A stretch of DNA of 64,000 bases, taken from assembly GCA_942159475.1 (NCBI GenBank), contig OW804096.1:128020941-128084940 (forward strand), read 5' to 3'. The DNA comes from Sthenelais limicola (taxonomy: Eukaryota; Annelida; Polychaeta; Phyllodocida; Sigalionidae). A program made the position numbers and the translations under genes. Each line of letters opens with the position of its first letter. Position 1 is the stretch's first letter. This document shows positions 34,738 through 45,660 of the stretch, piece after piece. Below the pieces are notes generated by a model. It did not search any database, was not told the origin of the DNA, and was given only the letters and a program-made list of their open reading frames with translations.

Positions 34738-35913
34738 TTGAAGGTGAACCAGCTGACACCGGCTACCGAGGAGGAGAGGGAGGACCGATCACAGAATGAG
34801 GCGGGCTCGGCGCTAGGTCACAAAGGCAGCGAGTCAAAATCGATTGAGGTCCCCAAGGCAACTCCCAAGCTCATTGGGAGAATGGCATACCTCCGGGTAG
34901 CCAGGAGTTTTCGGGAGGATGCCCCTCTGAGGATGCCGCTGATGTTGCCGCTGGGAATAACGCACCGAGTTTTGTCTGCAATGGCAGCAAAGAAGCCTGT
35001 GAGGGCTGCACGGAGGTTGGCTCAAGTCATGGTGAGCAACCAGGAGGAAAGCTGGATGGACTTTTTATTATATTTTATTGATGTGTCTTTCTTTCCTCTT
35101 CTTCTTCCTCGCCTCATCCTAAGGGACGTAAAATTTGCAAGTAGGGTAATTCTGGACATGATTGAACAAATGGGCATTTGCTCAGTTTTTCTATTTTACA
35201 AGGACCAGGAGGAAGTGTCAGTTTTTGACATGGTGGTCAGGTCATGCCAGACAACATGCCTGAATGATGAAGATATATATATGGGGGTACTTAATGAATG
35301 TGATGATAATTTTCAGCCACAACTCCTGGAGGAAATCCTTACAACAGGGGTAGGCCATTACTTGGCATCCCGGGAGGGATTCCTCTTCACTTGTGCGATT
35401 TGTGAAGATGATTTCATTGACAGAATGCAGGAGGGCCGAGCGGAGGATGACCCAAAGGTTTTCCTCAGGTGGGGCGGTCGGTACCCTTGCTGCGCAGTGA
35501 TAGTGCACAAGGTCTGTTATTGGGAGAAGCAAGTGCCCCATAAGACTTGTGCCTTTTGCTACTCGCCATTGAGCGATGGAAGTTTGTGGGATGTTGACGA
35601 ACTAGCATTAAAGAGAGCTGCCCCAAAGAGAATGATAGTCAGGGGCATGTATGGGGTCAACCCATACAAAACAAACCTGGACAGTCCAGTGTTCTCGGAG
35701 GCTGAGGCCTATGGAGAACACCGGTATCCGAGCACCTTTCCCCAGAGGTGGAAGCAATGGATACCCCGGGGTGCACTGACGCCGCCTATTGATCCCAATT
35801 GGCACTGGGCCAGGAAGGGCAGGGGCAGATACTCAACGTCCTCCAGCACAGTGAGTATGGATCGCTCGGACGCAGCCATTATCTTGGATGTGGAGGATGA
35901 GGAGATGCTGTAA
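34738..35913 (+). CDS. RING-like Cys/His ORF carried by the LTR retroelement
   Basis: An unbroken 391-codon frame starts MKVNQLTPATEEEREDRSQ. An acidic, polar N-terminus leads into a basic helix (AMAAKKPVRAARRLAQVMV) and a hydrophobic stretch around residues 110-130. Then comes a cluster of potential zinc ligands: C219 and C222 (CAIC), C251/C252, H257, C260, H268, C271 and C274 (HKTCAFC). The C-x2-C...C-x4-H-x2-C...H-x2-C-x2-C order resembles a RING or other cross-brace finger, so E3 ubiquitin ligase activity is possible but only inferred. It ends in an acidic tail, AAIILDVEDEEML. It sits between the env remnant and the right LTR, in the same orientation. I do not recognise a close family. 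An alternative is a captured host gene. Confidence 0.6.
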   Translation: MKVNQLTPATEEEREDRSQNEAGSALGHKGSESKSIEVPKATPKLIGRMAYLRVARSFREDAPLRMPLMLPLGITHRVLSAMAAKKPVRAARRLAQVMVSNQEESWMDFLLYFIDVSFFPLLLPRLILRDVKFASRVILDMIEQMGICSVFLFYKDQEEVSVFDMVVRSCQTTCLNDEDIYMGVLNECDDNFQPQLLEEILTTGVGHYLASREGFLFTCAICEDDFIDRMQEGRAEDDPKVFLRWGGRYPCCAVIVHKVCYWEKQVPHKTCAFCYSPLSDGSLWDVDELALKRAAPKRMIVRGMYGVNPYKTNLDSPVFSEAEAYGEHRYPSTFPQRWKQWIPRGALTPPIDPNWHWARKGRGRYSTSSSTVSMDRSDAAIILDVEDEEML

Positions 35914-36585
35914 CCAGGCAAAAGGGGGACCTGGAGCACTCCTGGGTGGGTTCGCAGCTTGAACATCCCAATGAGAAATTTTACTAAATCTTTTGAATAA
36001 GATAATGCTTGTCCCAATGGATGGTGAGGAGGAAGGAACCACAGTCAATGTACTATTTATCTTAAACAACTCTATAAATGTAAACGTGTAATCTTAACAA
36101 GGATACTGATAGGATGATCGGATAGGATGTATAGGTTTTTCATATTACAGGAATACATGAAGTTTGTGTCAATGTATGTAATGATATGTGACAGATGTTA
36201 ATTAATGTTCGCAAGATGACTGTCGGAAAACTTATGGTATTGTTGTGTATGTGTCTAATGTGTGAATATCTCTGTAGGAACAAGACATATATTTATGAAT
36301 GCCTCACCGCATGATTGAGGAGTTGATAGTAAAAGATAATCCTGTTATTTTGAGGATATAGAGACTTATATCTATGTATAAAGTAGAGAAGTAATACAAT
36401 GTAACTGACTTAAGCAGAAGGAAAGATTCTCTGAGGGACTCCCAGAGGTTTTTCAAACTTTTACACTTGTATCTTTAATCACCTTTATAATCACCTATGT
36501 TGATATGTGTTAGACTCTTGAAGGAGATCAGATGACATCAATTCTTGACCACGCCCAAGACGGGCAAGAAGTTTGGTCCGGAGAG
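35914..36585. other. A/T-rich non-coding end of the LTR element
   Basis: No gene is seen. The last bases before the LTR read AAGACGGGCAAGAAGT then TTGGTCCGGAGAG, so there is no clean polypurine tract. Confidence 0.4.
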
Positions 36586-37391
36586 TGTTGGTGTGTCATA
36601 CCCTTAACTGCATGTCACCAAGGGTAGGGAGCAAGCATGGGTCAAGAGTGTAGGTCAACTGAATATATGAATATGGATGAATATGTAATTCACCTGTATT
36701 AAATGTGAGAGCCTTGCGCTTCCTCTAATTGGATTGGAATAATCAATAGCCATTTCCGGTACAGGAGAAGGGCATTGTCCCATGGGTATTGAGATAATTT
36801 AGTATGAGCTCATGACACGTGTTGAGTGTATCAAGGAGTGATTAGTTAAGATTGAATCATGGGATCAACATGCAGCAATGGGCAGACAATCACATGTTTA
36901 CAGGACAACATGATTGGATAGTGTAACTTAGGCCATATGTTAGAGCCAAAGGCTTGGGGGATATATACTATGGTGTAGTGTGGAAAGGACATCTTCTGAC
37001 ATATTCCTCAACACCATTCCACATCAGCTAGGAAGAGCCATTGCACCCTTAAGGCCTGTTTGCCTAAGTGATAGAGAGAGATTGACAAATCCAGGAATAT
37101 GGGTGAAACCCCCATTGAAGGACATTCAGCAGGAGATCTACATATAGCTGGAACTAGCTACTATAGGACAATCTCTTGATCCAGTCTTCAAACAATAGAT
37201 AAATACATCTACCTGTAAACTGTATAACTGTGTTACTGGATAACTGTACATGTGTGTGAGTAGGAGTCTCACTGACCAGGACAAAAGGAAGTAAGGCATT
37301 GTATTCAAGGCACTCTATATCAATAATAAACCTATTATAGCAAAACGCACAAGAGCTGGTTACGATTCTATTTTATGGTACAGGAACTGCA
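36586..37391 (+). repeat. Right LTR
   Basis: It starts TGTTGGTGTGTCATACCC. Positions 36586-36992 match the left LTR pieces. A poly(A) signal (AATAAA) lies at about 37325. Following it, TGGTACAGGAACTGCATT near 37376 resembles a primer-binding site for a tRNA-Leu-type primer, so the true LTR end may be about 37375. An alternative end is CA at 37390-37391. Confidence 0.65.
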
Positions 37392-37656
37392 TTGAGTTGG
37401 GAAACCAATGGGTAAGGAACTTCATTGTGCTGAGTAGATCTATAGAAAGCAGATGCAGCAGCACCAGACAGCCATCTACTACGCCCTGCAAGCGAGGCCG
37501 AGCAAGCAACCCATATATTTAACCCATTGACTTAAAGGGGTGTATCCACTTTCCTATCCTAAGGTATTTAGGCTGATGGACTAATTAATTGACTATCTAA
37601 TTAAACCCCAACACACAAATTAACATGAACACTAACACAGACAAGGATAAGTCCAC
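37392..37656 (+). other. Leader-like sequence beyond the right LTR
   Basis: Downstream of the LTR, GGGAAACCAATGGGTAAGG and a frame reading MQQHQTAIYYALQARPSKQ look like the start of an internal region (leader and gag), not flanking DNA. It is cut off near 37510. This suggests a tandem or recombinant arrangement of two retroelements. Confidence 0.35.
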
Positions 37657-37849
37657 TACTGTAAACATATTAATGTTCACGCAGTATTTATTTTATCACA
37701 CCCTTATGTGCGTGAAAATAAATCCTGCGCAAAAGGTATAATTATTGCATAAACAAGGCATGAGGCTTTCTTGCTGCGCGGATTTAAACGGTGTCAAAGT
37801 ACTTAGTGCGCGAAAATTTGTCCGCGCGAAAATAAATATGTTTACAGTA
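37657..37849. mobile_element. MITE with TACTGTAAACATATT ends
   Basis: The left end is TACTGTAAACATATTAATG; the right end is the complement, CATATTTATTTTCGCGC-type, ending GTTTACAGTA. The element is 193 bp and contains CGCGAAAAT motifs. It resembles short palindromic elements common in mollusc and other marine invertebrate genomes. Confidence 0.75.
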
Positions 37850-38109
37850 TTTCAAACCAGGTTTAAGTGTTTTTTCATCCATTTCTGAGATTATTTTTGA
37901 AAGACTATATATTTTTTGTACAGAAACCTATAATGCATCATATCTCTTAATAATTTCTGGCTTTATATTGAATAGTTATATTTATAGTAGAATTAAAAAA
38001 AAGGAACACAAACTTGTTTGTGCACAATGTCAGGTGAATATAGTTAAAATATTATAGTATTTTAGGTTTGAATAGTCTCATCTTCATTTAAATGAAAGGC
38101 CTAAATTCA

Positions 38110-38775
38110 TAAAATATGTTTTGATCATGAAAATGGCTTCAGAAGTGGATTCCCTATACCTTGAAACCTAAATAAAATAGTAATACGTATCTATATAGTG
38201 CTAATTGGAGCTGAGATATGATATTTTCATTCTGAGGCGGTGGCCATATTGGATTTTGACCTTGAAATGACCTGGAAACAGAAAGATGACTCAGAAAGGC
38301 TATTTTCATAAAAACCTAGGATAAGTGATATTATATATGGTGGTATAGCTGCTGACATATAATACTTGCTAATAGCTGTTAAGATTAAAAGAAATTGTGG
38401 GTATAGTGCAAATGGGAGCTGAGTGTTTCCTGGTGGCAGCCATATAAGATTTTGACCCTGAAAATGACCTTGAAATAGAGAAATCACTTCATAACTGGAT
38501 TCCTCATACCTCAAAACATGGAAAAGCTGGTATAATACATGGATAGTGCTAAAAGGAGCTGAGATATGATAATTTTTTCCCCAGACGGCGACCATATTGG
38601 ATTTTGACAGTGAAAAAGATTTTGAAAGTAAATAATAACTGGTGCATGGTGCATTTGCTTCTAATTTGAAAAGCCTATGGCCTCACCTAACAGCATACCA
38701 AATTTCAAAAAGGTATCACATTTTGCACGTTTCATGGCTATTCTGACAGGTTCCTCCCCGACTATCGCGCCTATT
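38110..38775 (-). repeat. Dispersed repeat, copy R, with three internal units
   Basis: About three imperfect units of 150-200 bp each contain TAGTGCTAA(T/A)(T/A)GGAGCTGAG and a CATATTGGATTTTGAC-like word. The right part (38640-38770) is inverted relative to 12085-12264, and 38524-38610 is inverted relative to 14440-14520. Confidence 0.75.
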
Positions 38776-38829
38776 ATGTACCAACGTTCAGTGAGTAGTA
38801 TATACAAATAAGGCACATCGCCACCAAGC

Positions 38830-38965
38830 AAGCAAGCGAGCTCTCTCCCTCTCTCCCTCTCCCCCCTCTCCCTCTCTCCCACCAACCATTTCACCCACCA
38901 CCACACACGTCCTCACACTCCACACCCCACACCCCACACCCCATACACCCCATACATCCCACACA
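38830..38965. repeat. CT/CA-rich low-complexity tract
   Basis: CTCTCCCT-type repeats pass into CACACCCCACACCCCA-type repeats. Minus-strand frames rich in Trp/Gly/Val here are artefacts. Confidence 0.85.
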
Positions 38966-39341
38966 CCCCACACACAAATGAACCATTTGTTTACCTACAT
39001 CACCACCAAACCCCATTGACTACTCAGTTTTACTCATTTTATTACTCAAAAAAGCGTTGATATAAAAAGTTTAGTACTACTACTATTGAAAATGACGAAT
39101 TAATAAAAAGAATACAAATGTAAGCTCAGTGAACCTTGGAATTAAAAAATGCTGCCTACCCCCATTTCGTGAGAATTGATCATATATATATGTATACCCG
39201 AAAAAAGATAGACCTTATTACGGAATGTAATGCTTATTATGTTTACAAGAATTTGAAGTTGAATTGTCCTACAGAAAACTTGCGCCGGTGGGGGATAGTA
39301 AGCAGCGAAGGTTTTCGGTGGGGCACAGGTCAACAAAATAT

Positions 39342-39560
39342 ATTCAATTCAATTCAATTCAAAAATTCTTTTATTGTAATTGAAGATGGTAATACAATTT
39401 GGTTGGTCAGGTCTGACTTTACAGTCAGGTCTTCCTGTGAATGCCGTCTTTTCTAGCATTTTTGTTCGTTACAACAACAGAAAAGTTTGTTTCAAAGAGA
39501 AAAATTTGAAAGCCTTAATGTTAATAGCGGTTGAATATGATAATAAGATGAGAACTACAG
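39342..39560 (-). repeat. Retroposon 3' end with (TTGAA)n tail
   Basis: On the minus strand the sequence ends ATTACAATAAAAGAAT followed by four copies of TTGAA. A pentamer tail after an AATAAA-like word is typical of CR1/L2-like LINE or SINE 3' ends. The 5' border was not found. Confidence 0.5.
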
Positions 39561-39854
39561 TGTAGTAACAATGATTAAAAGGGGATTATGTATGAAACAC
39601 AAATTGGATGAGAAAGCTAGCTAACAGGTAATTTTAACCGATACTATGGCGTTATACACAGCAGATACTTAGTGATGTAAATGCCATAAATATACATTCA
39701 TTCAAGTTTCAAGTTCGCAATATTAGGCAATGCAAGGAGATACTTATATATGACCAGCACTTTTGATCATAAGAGTAAAGAGAGTGCAGAAAAACAGTCA
39801 ATCAATCATGGGTATACAATTTAGACATGAAGTACAAATACATATATGATATTA

Positions 39855-41775
39855 GACCCATTCTCACAAAATGGGATCACCCCCCCCCCCCGTCTTTCAC
39901 ACTTAATGCTGAGTGGTTACTATTTTGTTATATGTTATCAAAAATACTTCTATCGCATAGATCTGGTTAGGTTCTATCTAGCCATATATTTTTGCATACT
40001 TTGCATATCTTAATATATTTTCATGTCTCATTTAGTAATTTTTCACATATTTTTTTTACCAATAACCTAGAATCACCAATCCTATTAAAAATTCTAATCA
40101 TCTAGTACTAATTTCAATGCTCAAAAGTATTTAAAACAGTTTAAATTACATGGTGAAAAAGAGATAATACTGAAATTACTTCAAAATAAAAATATATCTA
40201 ACTTTTGGTTATGGTAAAAATAACAGTGTCTTTCTGTAGCCCAAATATGTTAGGTCACTATATAAAAAATAAAAAGGATTAACTGTTATATTATGCTATG
40301 GGCACAAACCTTGATCTGTCCTTTGTTCAGAACAAAAAAAATGATAAAAAAATGTAATATCCTTGATATGAGATGATGCAACAATTTGAAACCCTGGTGT
40401 GGTAAAAAATATTTGTCTTTACCTGCATTTTTTAATAAACCCTAGAGCAGGTTTGATAAGAGTATTGAATTATCCCCCCTGCACCCCTTCAACACTCCTG
40501 AAAATTGTTTTATAATGTGTAATTACGCTGAGGAGCTACGGCAATATATGCTCTGGCTATGGAAAGACAAGTGCTACGGAAAGACAAGTGCTATGGAAAG
40601 ACAAAGTTAGTTTAAGGTCATTTGTACTTTGCCAATGGATACTCATGGAAGTTTTACTCTGTGTACCAATGTGTGACCCCCCACATTTATTTAGTAAAAT
40701 TTAATGAAACTACCAATTTCTAAAGATGTGGGCTGGCTTTTGTTGATGAGTTGGAAGATGGAAAGACAATAATTTTGTTTATGTCATTACATATCACAAA
40801 CTGGTATAGCCTATTATTAGGGGTTATGAAATTATGCTTTCCATAGCCATTTGTCTTTACATCGTCAAATAATCTTTACTCTTCATGAAAGGTTTCCCCC
40901 TCAGATTCCAAGACTATAACTGTCCTACCTTCATTTGATATGCCTGAGGAATGAATGAATAACAGAAACAGTTGACATACCTAAGGAAAACGATTGGGGA
41001 AATGTCTGAAACAATTGAGTCCCTATATTTGATTCATATAAGAAAAAAATATTCCTGAAATCAAAGAACTATGTCTAAACTGAGGACTAAATTATGATAT
41101 TCAACGATGGTTAAATGAAATATAGTAATAAAAAGTACTCAGATAGGCTATAATTGCTTAGATTAGAAATCTATGAATCTATTTCCTTGATATGAGAGGC
41201 AATTTTGTCTTTCCGTAGCCTACATTCACAGGCTAACTGGTTCAATGTAATGCTTCTTCCCCTTATTACAAGACATCCAGGTTTTAGCCCTGTATTCTTC
41301 TGTGTGACCATAGAAAAGAATAGAGCTAAAGAGTGTTCAGTTACTCACCAGCGTATTCGAAAAGTAAGGGAATTTCATAATTAGACAAAAACATATTTTT
41401 CATTAAATTAGCCTTCCTTCTTTAACCATGAGATATCATTAAATATGGGTTTTCCTCACAGTTTTTAGTATTTTCTTCAAGTCTGATATGTCTTCTATGG
41501 AATTATATCAGAATATGTTTAAATCAGATCCATAACTAACTAGAATATGACAAAACAGCAGAATTGGACATGGTGGCGATGTAAAGACAAAAAAAATGGG
41601 GTATCAAATGTGAGAGGCTCTCACATGAAGAATATTTCCTATATCACATGGCAAAATTCACCCATTATGTCTCATGATGCATAGATTGCGATGTACTAAA
41701 GGCAATTTTTCTAGAACTAATATGAAAAATTCATCCTCTCGGAAGGGGGGTGATCCCATTTTGTGAGAATGGGTC
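39855..41775. mobile_element. 1.9-kb TIR element with CTAYGGAAAGACAA motifs
   Basis: A perfect 31-bp inverted repeat, GACCCATTCTCACAAAAT then GGGATCACCCCCC, bounds the element. The inside carries repeated CTATGGAAAGACAA/CTACGGAAAGACAA words: three in tandem at 40555-40606, others near 40230 (inverted), 40758, 40838 (inverted), 41202 (inverted) and partial ones near 40410 and 41580. No coding region is visible. Flanks are (AT)-rich, so the target duplication cannot be read with certainty. Confidence 0.88.
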
Positions 41776-43531
41776 ATATATATATTTCAAGTCAAACAAT
41801 ACAGTGAAACATAATTGTGACGTAGGCTCACGGGTTTAATTCATATACAAATTGCCATGGTTATTCTGCCCACTGCTGTGTCTAGCTATTTACTAATGCT
41901 ACCTCTACTCTAGTATTTCTAATACTTATGCTTATGCTAATGAGGATAAAATAGCGTATCCACTTACACGTCCAATTGGTACGACCGTCGACCGTCGACC
42001 GTCGACCGTCGACCGTCCTCCCATGGCCACCGTCCGACGGTGGCCACAGCGGACGGTGGCGGAGGACGGTTCCCGGTATCTACTTACACGTCCAATATAT
42101 GCCACCGTCGAGCAGTAGTATTTTGATCCAGACTTTGAATCAAGGTCGATTTCAAAGCATGGGGGTGAGGGGATGATATTTGTAGAGTCTAAATAAAGGG
42201 AATAACCATGTCACAAATTTGTATCATGTTTTATTGATAGTAAGAAAGTGTAATTCCGCTAATATTTTATTTAAATATTTGGTCATTCTTGCTAGAGAAT
42301 TCATGCAATAAAGAGTGGGTTCACTTAAATTCCGGCCATAATCTAAATGAATATGTGATGCTTATTGGTAATTATATTTATTATTGACAAATGAGAAATG
42401 GTTGAAAACCACTAGCCTGCTTCTTTTATATAATTAAATGTTTATATATCAATGTGAGCTATCCCTTTACTCTTATTGTATATGAGACCCTCAATATAGC
42501 AATGGAAATGGCAAATGCCTACTTTGACTATAATATTATCTCGAATGTCCCCTATAAGTGGCACCTGCCATTCACTGAATCTTACTTTAGAACACCTGAT
42601 GTAAAGTCTACCTTTAACATGCCTCTTGTGTAGATCAGATTGTATTTATGTTATAAGATCAAAATAAGTGTCAAATATACATAGGAATGTACTTACCCTG
42701 TGTTGTATTGGTTTTCATACGCATTTTGCAAATAATTCTAAGGCCATTCATTTTTGCCCTTTCGTACCTACTTCAAGTTACGAGTTACATATTACTTTCA
42801 TTAAGCCTTGAATCAAGGTCGATTTCAAAGTATTTTCATAACCATAGAAAATCAGATTTTGATAATTTTAATTCTTGAAAATGTGAAAGACAAATTGTGG
42901 CATATCAATGAGGACAAGATAGTGGTGAGATTGCGGCAGACAAGCCGGCGACTCTGACGAGGACGCCTTTATTAAACAAAATAACAAATAATAATAAAAA
43001 AAAAAGAAAAACGAACAGGCAGGAGTGTTCTCAATGGCGGCAGAAGGTAGAGTGAATGTTCACGGATACTTGAGGAAGGCAGGTAGACCAAACGGTGGCG
43101 CCATCTGTCATATGGATATACATGCATATGTTCCATATACCCAGCCAATAATACAAATTTTTTATTTAATTTTTTTTATCTTTTTTAGTCATTTGTGTCC
43201 TTTTTCGTCTGATCAAAATAATTACATTTCTGACAGTGTACACGAAAATCATATTCCAGTTCTCAGCACGCTTTGTGACTGTAATATATATGATCAAATT
43301 TAAGCATATAAATTTCGAATAAAATAAAGGCAAATTTGATGAATATTATGAATTTATTCCCTCTTCATATTGATATTTCTATATACTGCATGACATTAGG
43401 CGATATGCGATATACTATTTTTGAACATTTTTTGCATTTATCTGACCTATTTTTCATCTCCCATGTACTCGATCCAATTGGTTATAATTTTTAATTGGTT
43501 TATAATTGGTTATTTTGTACTACCAACTAAC

Positions 43532-43549
43532 CGGGGGGGGGGGGGGGGG
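43532..43549 (+). repeat. Poly(G) run
   Basis: An uninterrupted G-run of about 18 bases, followed by AGGTAGCTCAG. Confidence 0.9.
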
Positions 43550-44135
43550 AGGTAGCTCAGCAAAAGCAGACTAGAATATATTTGTGATTGATTCGGTGAA
43601 ATGATTTAATTAATAATTTGGACGACACAAGTACAGAACCTTCCCCTGTTGATGCTACCATGCAACTGAAGAACGTCACATTCTTCAGACGTGGGTTACT
43701 AAGGCCTCTTTCGTACCCTTGGTGATGCCACAGCAGCATCAACAAGGGGTGCTCTTGTTGCCTGAATATTGCATCCAGGCTATATTAACCTCATCAGATA
43801 TATATATAAATAACAAATGATGTTAATAAGGAATTCCATCCTAAGTATTACACTGGTCCCCTCCAGGGGGTAGCAGTCTTTATTAGGGAATAAAAAGAAC
43901 TCCTTCTACCCAATGAGAATTTCACTGGTTTGGGTAAATATCCATATTAAATAATATGGAGATCGTTTAAAAAACGATAGCAACAATATAAGAAAAATCT
44001 CACAAATAAATCCTGTTTCCTCGCAGAAGTACAAGAGCCTGTATGGCCCTAATGCAAAAGTATGAGGTTATACAATGAGTAGAGTTTAAATCATTTCCAA
44101 TTAATCTAGATCAACTTTAATCGAATAATCATTGT

Positions 44136-44302
44136 ACTAAGGTACTCCCAGAAGTCTAGAAATGTATTCAGGCCATGAGAACACTTTTTATATTATAAAA
44201 AAACAAAAACAAAAAAATATTTTTTGGGTGGGGTACCGTCGGACAGTGACCCTCCCGTCCAAATCTAAATTTTTAGATATGGACGGGAGGGTGTCCTGTC
44301 GA
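44136..44302. repeat. 167-bp direct repeat, left copy, with hairpin
   Basis: It matches 45494-45660 with a single seen difference (GGACAGTGAC against GGACGGTGAC). It ends in a long inverted repeat: CCCTCCCGTCC...ATCTAAA / TTTAGAT...GGACGGGAGGG. Confidence 0.92.
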
Positions 44303-44876
44303 TGTCTTTACCATCAGAGCCGATTTCTCCAACTCCTCCGATTTTGCCTTAATACATTTCTCCACAAAGACAACGTAATCCTGCGTTCCTCGATCGGGAA
44401 CCTGATCCTTCTCGACCTTCGCAATAGAGGCTAATGTCGCCTTCTCCATTGTCGAAACAGTTCGTGAAGTTACAGCTCGTACGGTCGAGGGTTTCTTACG
44501 CCCAGCTGACGATTTTTTCACAATTGTTTTTTCTTGCGATTTCTGTCCTTTCCGCCATAAACAACTCGGCCTCTTGTGTCGCTTGAAACACCCGCGACAT
44601 AAAATCAGAGACTCGTCGGACATGAATATACGATTTTTTTTGAAAAAATATTTCATTTCTGCCTCTGTTGACAGCTGGGCTTTCTCTGAGTCCGTTGGTA
44701 ACCATAGGCTACGAGGTAAACAACAGTCAGCAATAGTCAGGTCTCTAGCAGGTATCCATATAATATAAAGCTAGAGCGATTTCTAGGAAAGGAGGTAGAA
44801 AAGAAATGGTAGAAAGAAGGTTTTCTTTGTCCAGAATGTTCTCGGAATTTGTTGTTTTACAAACCACTTTACTCAT
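44273..44876 (-). pseudogene. Frameshifted ORF inside the GTATCCACTT element
   Basis: A frame starts at ATG 44876 in good context (MSKVVCKTTNSENILDKEN) and stops at 44745. A second frame, opening just after a stop near 44772, overlaps it and runs to 44273. The second frame includes LTIADCCLPRSLWLPTDSE, then ILCRGCFKRHKRPSC, then a Lys/Ser-rich basic stretch, and DYVVFVEKCIKAKSEELEK. CxxCFKRHKRPSC could be a small zinc-binding knuckle. I recognise no family. The frames would need a +1 shift or a short intron; a decayed gene is the simpler reading. The stop lies inside the left 167-bp repeat. Confidence 0.4.
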
Positions 44877-45169
44877 CTTTAGAGGTCTCTCCCCCCTCTC
44901 TGGATGTCGTCGTATGTGGTTTGGGAAGGTATTTGGGGTGGAAATGTGATTTTGAAGCCTTTTTTAAATCGGGATAACCACACTCTATTTATAGCCTGGG
45001 AAAGCCCCTGTGAGATACTACGTCATTTCCCACGACCTACGTCCAGGGGGACCTAACTCAGTGGGTGAAATTAACTTTTTTCTTCACCCGCCAAGTTTAC
45101 CCGCCCACATAATGTTTTACCCGCATTTGGCCGCGGGTGGGTGTTAATTTTACACTCTGTAACTGCATG

Positions 45170-45425
45170 CAGAGGAGTGGGAGAGTGAAGAAGAGGGTGT
45201 AGGAATAGGAAAGGGGGGAGGGAAAGAAGAGGGGGGGGAGGAGGGAGATGATGTAGGGAAAGGGAGAGAGGGGAGGGAGAGAAAGCGGGGAGGGGGAGCA
45301 TGAGGAAGAGGGGAGAGAGGGGGGGGGGCGGAAATCGGAGATAGGGTTGCGAGATAAACAGGTATGAAAGTCAGAGAAGAGGGGGAGGGAAAAGAGGGAG
45401 AGGGGGAAGTGTGGCGATAGAGGGT
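45170..45425. repeat. GA-rich low-complexity tract
   Basis: An almost pure purine strand (GGGAGAGAGGGGAGG-type) lies between the ORF and the right 167-bp repeat. Confidence 0.85.
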
Positions 45426-45493
45426 GACCGTCCGGAGGACGGGTACTTTGCTAGTATATTTATAACCATATTCATCTACGATAAATATCCTCC

Positions 45494-45660
45494 ACTAAGG
45501 TACTCCCAGAAGTCTAGAAATGTATTCAGGCCATGAGAACACTTTTTATATTATAAAAAAACAAAAACAAAAAAATATTTTTTGGGTGGGGTACCGTCGG
45601 ACGGTGACCCTCCCGTCCAAATCTAAATTTTTAGATATGGACGGGAGGGTGTCCTGTCGA
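45494..45660. repeat. 167-bp direct repeat, right copy, with hairpin
   Basis: Direct copy of 44136-44302, 1,358 bp away. No target duplication flanks the pair, so LTR-like status is unproved. Confidence 0.92.

Larger units (their letters stand above)
19312..37391 (+). mobile_element. LTR retroelement with env-like and RING-like genes, heavily interrupted
   Basis: Two direct repeats beginning TGTTGGTGT(A/G)TCATACCC lie at 19312 and 36586. They flank a + strand region with a broken baculovirus-F/errantivirus-like env (25797-33953) and an intact ORF (34738-35913). Recognisable gag, protease, RT and integrase are absent, so the copy is internally deleted and cannot be autonomous. Known insertions inside it are 19385-19618, 19892-24343, 25964-30810 and 31350-32651. 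It lies wholly within intron 2 of the S1 protease gene. The family could be Metaviridae (gypsy/errantivirus-like) or BEL/Pao; without pol I cannot say. The right end is uncertain within a few tens of bases. Confidence 0.7.

Noticed and set aside
39850..39858. A 4-bp target duplication for the perfect-TIR element at 39855-41775
   Set aside because: The left flank ends ATTA and the right begins ATAT; they do not match and both flanks are (AT)-rich, so no duplication is claimed.
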